The notes under the pieces: model-generated
Told to the model about the DNA's origin: nothing
The model's database searches: none
Seen by the model: the letters and a program-made list of their open reading frames with translations, nothing else
Source: Candidatus Zixiibacteriota bacterium
Lineage (GTDB): Bacteria > Zixibacteria > MSB-5A5 > GN15 > PGXB01
Length of the DNA: 5,205 nt
Assembly: GCA_026397495.1 (NCBI GenBank)
Contig: JAPLUS010000110.1
Span: forward strand, 1 to 5,205
Direction: 5' to 3'
Program-made: the position numbers and the translations under genes
In this document: positions 1 to 5,205 of the stretch, in pieces
How the letters are laid out: every line of letters starts with the position of its first letter
How positions within the stretch are numbered: the stretch's first letter is position 1

Positions 1-279
1 CAAAAACAGCGGCCAAAGTGAATATTTTGGTACATCTGAATTCGGCTGCCATGACCATTTTGGCTCCCGCCCTTTATAGAATTCCTGCTTGAAAACCATC
101 TTATCCAGACTGGCTTCTTTTTTGACCTCGGGCGAGATAAAAATCGGTAGAGACTCTTTAGCAATAAAGATAAATATCAGAAGAATTGCGATAACTGCGA
201 TAAAGGCATTAAGGGCAATTATCTTTTCGCCAAGAAACTCCCGAATTTTCGATTTCGGTTTGAAATTATATTTTTTCAA
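1..279 (-). CDS. pstC: Phosphate ABC transporter permease PstC, N-terminal part (cut by the window edge)
   Basis: Inner-membrane permease subunit of the Pst phosphate importer, which pairs with PstA to pass phosphate delivered by PstS. Only the first 93 codons lie in the window; the frame is open to base 1. The start is a TTG at 279-277. An in-frame stop lies upstream at 333-331 with no ATG or GTG between, and GAAAGAAG (291-284) is a modest ribosome site. Visible: a basic cytoplasmic N-terminus (about residues 1-19), one strongly hydrophobic helix (about 20-40), then a periplasmic stretch containing WQPNSDVPKYSLWPLFL at the edge. This last matches the conserved WQP-x-S-x-x-PKYSLxPLxxGT region that precedes the transport domain in PstC proteins with a long first loop. 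It follows pstS after a 79-base structured spacer. The family call is firm from this motif and the neighbour; the rest of the gene cannot be assessed. Confidence 0.9.
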   Translation of the reverse strand, partial: MKKYNFKPKSKIREFLGEKIIALNAFIAVIAILLIFIFIAKESLPIFISPEVKKEASLDKMVFKQEFYKGREPKWSWQPNSDVPKYSLWPLFL

Positions 280-299
280 CGTACTTCTTTCAAATTGGA

Positions 300-322
300 C
301 GGGCGGAGTATCGCTCCGCCCG
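300..322 (-). repeat. GC-rich hairpin in the pstS-pstC spacer
   Basis: A perfect 9-bp inverted repeat, CGGGCGGAG / CTCCGCCCG, with a 5-base loop lies about 20 bases before the pstC start codon. In the transcript it forms a very stable stem-loop. No T-run follows it on the coding strand (the next bases are TCCAATTTGAAAG), so it is not a classical intrinsic terminator. More likely it blocks 3' exonuclease decay and protects pstS mRNA, or slows ribosomes or polymerase ahead of pstC. It may also be one copy of a dispersed palindromic repeat; a genome search would tell. Confidence 0.75.
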
Positions 323-324
323 CG

Positions 325-354
325 GGACCTTCAGGAAGGAGGGTGTTCAGGTCC
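325..354 (-). repeat. Second inverted repeat after pstS, with an alternative fold
   Basis: Starting four bases after the pstS stop codon, GGACCT (354-349) can pair with AGGTCC (330-325) across an 18-base loop. Inside it, CCTT-CCTG-AAGG (339-328) forms a small competing hairpin that uses some of the same bases. The loop includes CCCTCCTTCC, which resembles the anti-Shine-Dalgarno end of 16S rRNA. With the adjacent 9-bp hairpin this makes nearly the whole spacer structured. The pairing is seen directly; a regulatory role is inferred. Confidence 0.45.
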
Positions 355-358
355 AAAA

Positions 359-1207
359 CTACTTAATTAAATTCTTTTCCACCATTTCTTTTGGAAGCGG
401 GACATAATCAACCTCAGCCGCCAGCTTTTGTCCCTCCGGCGATAATGCCCAATTGACCAGTTTTTTCAATTCACCGGTCGGGGCACCGCTGAAAAACCAG
501 TATAATTCTCTCGATATCGGATATGTGCCGCCAGAGACCGTTTCGTTCGAGGGTGTAACGGCCTTTGAAGTATCGGTTTTTTTAACATCGGCGAACTTGA
601 CGCCGCTGGCCCATGCCAGGCCGCCGTATCCTATCCCATATTTATCTTTTGAAACGGCGTTAACGACCGCCGCCGTTCCGGGAAGAGTCTGGGTTTGATC
701 GGCATAATCTTCATTTTTGAGAACATGCTCTTTAAAGAAGGAATAGGTCCCGGAGCTGTTTTCCCGACCATAAAGAATTATGACATGGGATGCTCCCCCG
801 ATTTCTTTCCAATTCGTAATCGAGCCAGTATAAATTCCTTTCAATTGCGCCAGCGATAATTCTTTCACCGTGTTTTCATTATTTAGAAACACGGCAATAC
901 CGTCAAGAGCAACCGAAACGCGATATGCTTTGTGGCCGCTTGCTTCGGCCTGCGTGTATTCCTGTTCTTTCATGTCGCGGGAAGCCTGGCAGATATCGGT
1001 TCCGCCGTTGATAAGAGCCGCGATCCCGGTTCCAGAGCCGCCGCCGGAAATCTGAATCGTTAAGCCATGATTAAGCTTCATATATTCTTCCGCCCATCTT
1101 TGACCAAGGCGAATCATAGTATCGGAGCCCTTAATCGTGATTACGTCTCCGGCAAAGGCCGCACCGGCTATCATTAGAATCATTGCCGCTGCAATTACTT
1201 TTTTCAT
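359..1207 (-). CDS. pstS: Periplasmic phosphate-binding protein PstS
   Basis: High-affinity phosphate receptor of the Pst ABC importer, working in the periplasm; 282 residues. The start is ATG at 1207, because GGAG lies six bases upstream and a textbook Sec signal peptide (MKK, hydrophobic core, AAFA then G20) follows. A TTG four codons earlier (1219) overlaps that ribosome site and is less likely. There is no lipobox, so the protein should be soluble. Ligand-site motifs: GSDT (27-30), SGGGSGTGI (54-62), ASRD (75-78) and R148-ENS-S152-G153-T154. The last has the same Arg-x3-Ser-Gly-Thr spacing as the E. coli PstS phosphate contacts R135/S139-T141. The protein is on the short side compared with E. 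coli PstS, like many compact PstS proteins outside enterics. It lies 30 bases after the porin and 79 bases before pstC, so it is most likely cotranscribed with both from the Pho-box promoter at 2450-2492. Confidence 0.95.
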   Translation of the reverse strand: MKKVIAAAMILMIAGAAFAGDVITIKGSDTMIRLGQRWAEEYMKLNHGLTIQISGGGSGTGIAALINGGTDICQASRDMKEQEYTQAEASGHKAYRVSVALDGIAVFLNNENTVKELSLAQLKGIYTGSITNWKEIGGASHVIILYGRENSSGTYSFFKEHVLKNEDYADQTQTLPGTAAVVNAVSKDKYGIGYGGLAWASGVKFADVKKTDTSKAVTPSNETVSGGTYPISRELYWFFSGAPTGELKKLVNWALSPEGQKLAAEVDYVPLPKEMVEKNLIK

Positions 1208-1237
1208 AACATTCTCCAATTCATCTTGTGAATTTTC

Positions 1238-2362
1238 TTAAAACTTGAATTCTGTATTTAGATACAAATACTTTTCGTCCTTTGTACCTTCGGCCTGATA
1301 ATTCTTGTTGCGGATATCAAGTGATGCTTTCACTCCTTTTATAGGAGCGCATTCGATTCCGGCAATAAGCAGCGTATTGCCGTCTTTGTCAACGATAGTA
1401 TTGGGGTCATAAATATCGGCCCGTCCGAACAGCACCAGCGTTCTAAAGAGCGATTGAGATGGGACCAGCGCATTCAGATACAAATCACCCCAGAATGAAA
1501 GACCACTCTGTTTCAGGTCCTCTTTATTTGCTCCCTGTCCCAATGTCTGGTAATTCAAGTCAAAGCAGAGATCTGCCACTTTTTGATAAGCCAATTTGCT
1601 GCCCACAGATATAATTTGTTTTTTCCAATCAGCGGCTTTGATATCGGCATCAAAGGTCTTGTTCTGGGTCCCGGTATAAAACTGCGCGAAGAGGGCAACC
1701 TGATTGAAATCACCATTGTTATAGAAGGGGAGCAGTTTTCCGTAAAGATTGATATCCTTGTTCTTGTTCTTATCAACATAATCACTATACTTAGTGCCAT
1801 TAAGTGTGGAAAGCCCCGCTTCGCCCAGGCTTCCCTGAGGTCCCAAAGTGAAATTAAATGACAGTCCCAAATCAGCCGTTGAGAGCCAGCCGTTTAGATC
1901 ACCGATATTCTTTTCGATATAGCGGCGGTTCCAGATGCCATCCATATAGTTGAGATACATAGTCGGCTGAAGACCGAAACGAATTTTGAAATATTTGTCC
2001 ATTGGTTTGACTTTCCAATCGGCGTAGGCATATTTCAAAATGATCGGGTAGCCACTGTAGGCGGTCATGGCCGGGATTTTTACCGTATCGCCGCTGTTAT
2101 CGACAACCTTAGTTTCAGAGGTCGAAAACTTTTCCGGCCTTATGTCAAACGTTATCCGAAGATTGGTATAGTCGGAGAGTTTAGATTCGGCGCCGAAATA
2201 GGCACGATCGATAGTAAAGACGTTATAATTGTCGAACCCATCTGTTTTGTTCATCATCCATGTGGTATAGATGGTACCTTTGACCGATGTTTCCGCCGTG
2301 AATGCGGAACCGACCGTTAAGACAATCACTAACATCGATAATAGTGTGATTGCTTTTTTCAT
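1238..2362 (-). CDS. Outer-membrane beta-barrel porin, probably for phosphate uptake
   Basis: Predicted outer-membrane channel of 374 residues. Evidence for a porin: a Sec signal peptide (MKKAITLLSMLVIVLTVGSA, cleavage after A20 or A23), a mature part rich in alternating aromatic/hydrophobic strands and Asn/Asp/Lys/Gly turns, no long hydrophobic helix, and a C-terminus ending EFKF, whose final Phe is the usual BAM assembly signal. An early segment (RAYFGAESKLSDYTNLRITF) has the layout seen in OprO/OprP-like porins, but I cannot assign the family with certainty. Two cysteines occur (C266, C338). Start choice: ATG at 2362 has AGGA six to seven bases upstream and gives the cleanest signal peptide; in-frame ATGs at 2377 (preceded by GAGG) and 2401 would add 5 or 13 residues. 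Its place behind a Pho box and directly before pstS suggests it carries phosphate across the outer membrane under starvation. That specificity is inferred from context, not from visible binding residues. Confidence 0.8.
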   Translation of the reverse strand: MKKAITLLSMLVIVLTVGSAFTAETSVKGTIYTTWMMNKTDGFDNYNVFTIDRAYFGAESKLSDYTNLRITFDIRPEKFSTSETKVVDNSGDTVKIPAMTAYSGYPIILKYAYADWKVKPMDKYFKIRFGLQPTMYLNYMDGIWNRRYIEKNIGDLNGWLSTADLGLSFNFTLGPQGSLGEAGLSTLNGTKYSDYVDKNKNKDINLYGKLLPFYNNGDFNQVALFAQFYTGTQNKTFDADIKAADWKKQIISVGSKLAYQKVADLCFDLNYQTLGQGANKEDLKQSGLSFWGDLYLNALVPSQSLFRTLVLFGRADIYDPNTIVDKDGNTLLIAGIECAPIKGVKASLDIRNKNYQAEGTKDEKYLYLNTEFKF

Positions 2363-2449
2363 GCTTCTTCCTTTCATTTTTGTTTCCTCACTCTTAATCA
2401 TCTTCTTTTTCTACTTTTGATTTTTTTCACCCTTTCCTGATAGCAACCA

Positions 2450-2455
2450 ATAAAA
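2450..2455 (-). promoter_or_regulatory. Candidate -10 element of the porin-pst operon
   Basis: TTTTAT on the coding strand lies 8 bases after the last 7-mer (CTAACAA) of the three-repeat Pho box. In E. coli Pho promoters the box stands in for the -35 element about 10 bases upstream of the -10, so the placement fits an activator-dependent promoter. Transcription would start near 2443, giving a leader of about 80 bases. The hexamer itself is weak (TATAAT consensus). Confidence 0.4.
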
Positions 2456-2459
2456 CGCC

Positions 2460-2492
2460 GGAATTGTTAGGATTTTGTTAGGGGAAGGTTAG
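2460..2492 (-). promoter_or_regulatory. Pho box: three CTAAC direct repeats at 11-bp spacing
   Basis: On the coding strand three successive 11-base units read CTAACCTTCCC (2492-2482), CTAACAAAATC (2481-2471) and CTAACAATTCC (2470-2460). Each begins CTAAC and ends in C. OmpR/PhoB-family regulators bind head-to-tail to direct repeats with 11-bp period, one helical turn: CTGTCAT plus a 4-bp spacer in E. coli, CTTAACCT-type units in cyanobacteria. A further imperfect CTAAT lies just upstream at 2499-2495, off the 11-bp register. The site lies between phoR and the porin and is the likely PhoB operator for porin-pstS-pstC. The repeats are seen directly; binding is inferred. Confidence 0.75.
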
Positions 2493-2570
2493 AAATTAGA
2501 ATAATTCGGCTTTTATGGCACAGTCTCCTCTTAATCACAGAAAGGAGTTTTGCTATTGTGGGATATTGAA

Positions 2571-4358
2571 TTACGAGCCGAAGGGCAATGTGCTTAAAGG
2601 CAAAAATATGGAAAATGTGCTACCCTTGCCGGGCGTGCTCTCGACTTCAACTCGTCCATCGTGAACCGAAACGATATGTTTTACGATCGAAAGCCCCAAT
2701 CCTGTTCCCCCCAATTCCCGACTTCGCGCCCGGTCCACTCGATAAAACCGTTCGAAAAGTCGAGGAAGATGAAGCTTTTCAATGCCGCAACCGTGGTCAG
2801 TGACATTGATAGCTATTGTGGCATTATCCAATTTGGCGGATATCTCGATACTGCTTTTCGTTTCGCTATATTTAATGGCGTTATCAATAAGATTGATAAC
2901 TGCCTGCTCTAATAGCGGCGCATTTATATTCGCCTTAAGATCGTCATCGCATTGAATCTGAATCTGAATTTCTTTGGCCGCCGCTTTTAACTCACAGGCG
3001 CCGATTGCGTTTTGCAGGACGCCCTTTAATTCGGTGAGTTCCAATCCGATATTGCCCCGTTCGGTCTGATCGAGTTCCGATAAAGTCAGCAGATTTTCGA
3101 TGATGGAATTCAGACGGTCGGTCTGTCTGGCAATTATTTCCAAAAATCTTGAAGTATCTTCAGGGCTATGGATTCCACCATCGCGCAAAGTATCGATAAA
3201 GCCCTTGATTGATGTAATTGGCGTTCGCAATTCATGTGAGACGTTGGCAACGAATTCGCGGCGGATTGTTTCGAGCTGATGCAGACGGGTTACATCATGC
3301 AATACGATAACGGCGCCCAGATTCTGCCCGTTTTCGCTATGAATGGGAGAGCCATACAGATGCAATATGATGTTGGCTTTATCCTGAATGCCGATTTCTT
3401 CATCTTGAGTCGCTCCACCTTCCAAAATGCGGGCGACAAATTTTTGGAGGTTAGCGTTTCGAAATGATTCCTGCAGATAACGCCCCGTCACCTGATTGAT
3501 TTCAACCCCGAGCATTTGCGCCGCGGCGCGGTTGAGGCCGATTACCCGCTCGGTCATGTCAAAGGCGATAACCCCTTCAACCATACTGTCCAAAATCGCC
3601 TCACGTTCATTGCGCTGATTGATAATAGTCCGAATCTTCTCATTCAATTGTTTTGCCATTTCATTCATTGTCTCTGCCAGCTGACCAATTTCTTCCGTCG
3701 TTCCGATTGGCAGATGATGCGTGAAATCCCCGCGCGTAAAATGCCCCGCCGCCCGCTTCATCTTTACCAGCGGCAGGGTGATCCGGCGGGAAATATAGAA
3801 ACTTACCGCCATCGCCAAAATGGCGATCAGAAAACCGCCCACTATTATTTTTGTATATATGGAGCCAAAGGCATGCTCAATAGAAGTTAATGGCAAGGCG
3901 GTCCGCACAATGCCTAAAATCTGCCCGTCTTTAATTATTGGCACGGCCACATACATCATGGTTTCATAAAGAGTATGACTGTACCGAGTGGCCACCCCGA
4001 TTCGTCCGCCAACCGCTTCCTGGACTTCAGGTCGATTTGCATGATTTTCCATTTTCGTCGGATCTTCATCGGTGTCACCGATTACTTTCCCTGTAGGAAG
4101 TATTACGGTAATACGCGTGGCGCTCTCGAGCCCGACCCTTTTGCACAGGTCATTGATAAATGCGGTATCCGAACCAAAATTGAGTCCCGTCATTCGTTCC
4201 CGCAGGATAACCGCTCGCGCCTCCAGCTCTTTTGCATTCTGGGTCAAGAAAAATTGCTTACTCGAGTATATGATAAACCAGGTCACCGCCGTTATTGATA
4301 AAATAATGACTAGGATATATGAAGGGAAAAGTTGCCAGAGTAATGGCCGTCGGCGCAT
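2571..4358 (-). CDS. phoR: Phosphate-regulon sensor histidine kinase PhoR
   Basis: Inner-membrane sensor kinase of 595 residues that phosphorylates PhoB when phosphate is scarce. Domains in order: transmembrane helix 1 (about 7-31); an extracytoplasmic sensor of about 138 residues resembling the single-Cache-like domain of B. subtilis-type PhoR, with MENHANRPEV (103-112) and MMYVAVP; helix 2 (about 170-190); HAMP (about 191-243); PAS (about 252-355); HisKA with phospho-acceptor H375 in VSHELRTP; and HATPase_c with N box NLIDNAIKY (N493), G1 DHGCGI (521-526), F box LFERF (534-538) and G2 GGTGLGL (550-556). All catalytic motifs are intact. This layout is longer than E. coli PhoR (about 430 residues), which lacks the large external sensor. 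ATG at 4358 is three bases after the phoB stop, with GAGG inside the last phoB codons, so translation is probably coupled. Members of this architecture can serve other stimuli, but phoB and pst next door make PhoR the best call. Confidence 0.92.
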   Translation of the reverse strand: MRRRPLLWQLFPSYILVIILSITAVTWFIIYSSKQFFLTQNAKELEARAVILRERMTGLNFGSDTAFINDLCKRVGLESATRITVILPTGKVIGDTDEDPTKMENHANRPEVQEAVGGRIGVATRYSHTLYETMMYVAVPIIKDGQILGIVRTALPLTSIEHAFGSIYTKIIVGGFLIAILAMAVSFYISRRITLPLVKMKRAAGHFTRGDFTHHLPIGTTEEIGQLAETMNEMAKQLNEKIRTIINQRNEREAILDSMVEGVIAFDMTERVIGLNRAAAQMLGVEINQVTGRYLQESFRNANLQKFVARILEGGATQDEEIGIQDKANIILHLYGSPIHSENGQNLGAVIVLHDVTRLHQLETIRREFVANVSHELRTPITSIKGFIDTLRDGGIHSPEDTSRFLEIIARQTDRLNSIIENLLTLSELDQTERGNIGLELTELKGVLQNAIGACELKAAAKEIQIQIQCDDDLKANINAPLLEQAVINLIDNAIKYSETKSSIEISAKLDNATIAINVTDHGCGIEKLHLPRLFERFYRVDRARSRELGGTGLGLSIVKHIVSVHDGRVEVESTPGKGSTFSIFLPLSTLPFGS

Positions 4359-4361
4359 ACG

Positions 4362-5072
4362 CTATTCCTCACCGGCAGTTATTTTTTCCGAAAAGCGGTA
4401 ACCGACCCCGCGTATCGTTTCAATATATTTTCCATAAGACCCAAGCTTTTTCCGCAGACCGACAATCTGGACGTCGACCGATCGATCGGTTACCGGATAA
4501 TCCTCTCCCTTGACAGCGTCGACAATTTGGTAACGAGTGAATACCCAGCCCGGTCGGGATACCAAAAAGTGGATGATCTGAAATTCCGTGAAAGTCAAAT
4601 CGACCTGTTTTCCATCGACAAGCACTTCACGTTTTCCCTGATGTATTTCCAGATTGTCGAATTTGATGGCCTTCCCCATTTCAGCGGTTGCGGAAATTTC
4701 CTTTCGCCGTAGCACCGCCCTGATTCGAGCTATCAATATTTTGGGGCTGAATGGCTTGACAACATAATCATCCGCCCCCAGTTCCAGACCTATGACAATA
4801 TCCGCCTCCTCACCTTTGGCCGTGACCATGATGATTGGGATCCCGGCGGTCCGAGGATCACTTTTTAGATTTTTGCAAATTTCTATTCCATTTATTCCCG
4901 GCAGCATAAGATCCAAAAGAATCAGGTCAAAGGGAGCCGAGTTTGCTTTTGATAGGCCGTCTTCTCCATCCGATGATTCCGCCACTCGATATCCATCCCG
5001 AATCAGATTATATCTGATTAGTTCGCGAATATCATTATCATCTTCTATTACCAGTATTTTTTCTTCAGCCAT
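4362..5072 (-). CDS. phoB: Phosphate-regulon response regulator PhoB
   Basis: DNA-binding response regulator of the OmpR/PhoB family, 236 residues, close to the usual length. The receiver domain (about 4-118) has the acidic pocket E10-D11-D12, phospho-acceptor D54 in LLDLMLPG, T84, and Y103/K106 in DDYVVKPF, so it should be phosphorylatable. The winged-helix effector domain (about 133-230) contains FTEFQIIHFL, then TDRSVDVQIVGLRKKLG (recognition helix) and IRGVGYRF, the standard C-terminal signature. ATG at 5072 is the only sensible start, as the receiver begins at once with EKILVIEDD. The ribosome site is poor: no clear purine run within 15 bases upstream. It is the first gene of a phoB-phoR pair and probably activates the porin-pst operon through the repeats at 2460-2492. 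The name rests on the family plus the phoR/pst context. Confidence 0.93.
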   Translation of the reverse strand: MAEEKILVIEDDNDIRELIRYNLIRDGYRVAESSDGEDGLSKANSAPFDLILLDLMLPGINGIEICKNLKSDPRTAGIPIIMVTAKGEEADIVIGLELGADDYVVKPFSPKILIARIRAVLRRKEISATAEMGKAIKFDNLEIHQGKREVLVDGKQVDLTFTEFQIIHFLVSRPGWVFTRYQIVDAVKGEDYPVTDRSVDVQIVGLRKKLGSYGKYIETIRGVGYRFSEKITAGEE

Positions 5073-5100
5073 TTTGGTCTAACGATTATTGCATTCTATC

Positions 5101-5115
5101 CTAATACGCAATTAG
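5101..5115. repeat. Small inverted repeat in the phoB leader
   Basis: CTAAT-ACGCA-ATTAG forms perfect 5-bp arms around a 5-base spacer. It sits at about the predicted phoB transcription start (near 5114), so it could be an operator half-site pair or a weak 5' stem. It is short and AT-rich enough to be chance. Confidence 0.25.
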
Positions 5116-5120
5116 TCTCT

Positions 5121-5150
5121 ATTATGATAACTACCATAACTCGTTGACAA
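5121..5150 (-). promoter_or_regulatory. Sigma70-like promoter for phoB-phoR
   Basis: On the coding strand TTGTCA (5150-5145) and CATAAT (5126-5121) each match the sigma70 -35 and -10 consensus at five of six positions, with an 18-bp spacer. Transcription would start near 5114, leaving a leader of about 42 bases before the phoB ATG. The CTAAC repeats of the porin promoter are absent. A weak E. coli-like Pho box (9 of 14 positions) abuts the -35 on its upstream side at 5150-5167, so autoregulation is possible but not shown. Confidence 0.5.
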
Positions 5151-5205
5151 TGAAGTAAATCTGACATAAACTAATTGATAATTGGACTTCGGGCAAGCCC
5201 TTTTA

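Noticed and set aside
334..343. GGAAGGAGGG on the plus strand, a strong-looking ribosome site
   Set aside because: No start codon or open frame follows at a sensible distance; it is the complement of the CCCTCCTTCC stretch in the pstS-pstC spacer.
89..370. Plus-strand open frame of 93 codons at the left end
   Set aside because: It is antisense to the pstC N-terminus and the hairpin spacer. The minus strand carries a clear PstC motif in the same bases.
2363..2401. N-terminal extension of the porin to ATG 2401
   Set aside because: It would put 13 extra charged residues before the signal peptide, and the ATG at 2362 has its own AGGA site at good spacing. The intermediate ATG at 2377 remains possible.
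2517..2560. Possible terminator after phoR (CTCCT pairing with AGGAG across about 13-15 bases)
   Set aside because: The stem is only 5 bp with a long loop and no T-run follows on the coding strand. I see no convincing terminator between phoR and the porin.
3516..3890. Plus-strand open frame of 124 codons, with similar ones at 4072-4401, 3975-4298, 4792-5082, 453-698 and 1583-1861
   Set aside because: They lie antisense to genes with intact, recognisable domains and show no family signature of their own. They are by-products of the codon use of the real genes.
5188..5205. GGGC-AA-GCCC followed by TTTTA at the right edge, resembling a terminator on the plus strand
   Set aside because: A full 4-bp stem would leave a 2-base loop, which is too tight, and the window ends there, so neither the stem nor any gene it might terminate can be judged.

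Overview
The window holds a phosphate-starvation (Pho) locus, all of it coded on the minus strand. Reading in the direction of transcription, from high to low coordinates, the order is phoB response regulator (5072-4362), phoR sensor kinase (4358-2571), an outer-membrane porin (2362-1238), the phosphate-binding protein pstS (1207-359) and the first 93 codons of the permease pstC (279 down to the window edge). There are no RNA genes, insertion sequences, CRISPR arrays or long plus-strand genes. Long plus-strand frames exist only as antisense shadows of these five genes. No gene-free stretch exceeds 300 bases.

The organism is a Gram-negative-type (diderm) bacterium of moderate GC. The porin has a signal peptide, repeated beta strands and a C-terminal phenylalanine. 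PstS has an ordinary signal peptidase I site and no lipobox, as expected for a soluble periplasmic protein. The phylum cannot be fixed from the sequence. A lineage outside the well-studied Proteobacteria (for example the FCB/Zixibacteria side of the tree) is only a guess, prompted by the unfamiliar porin and the non-enterobacterial Pho box.

The locus splits into two transcription units. The first is phoB-phoR, three bases apart and probably translationally coupled, behind a sigma70-like promoter near 5121-5150. The second is porin-pstS-pstC (and presumably pstA, pstB and phoU beyond the window), behind a 169-bp gap (2402-2570, measured to the longest porin frame). That gap carries three CTAAC direct repeats spaced exactly 11 bp apart. 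This is the geometry of a PhoB-binding Pho box, although the sequence is not the E. coli CTGTCAT. Between pstS and pstC lie two inverted repeats that could set the usual high PstS to low permease ratio.

The inferred logic is as follows. PhoR senses phosphate limitation and phosphorylates PhoB at D54. PhoB binds the 11-bp repeats and induces a pathway across the whole envelope: the porin in the outer membrane, PstS in the periplasm and PstC in the inner membrane. The most notable points are the Pho box variant, the porin placed first in a pst operon, and the structured pstS-pstC spacer.
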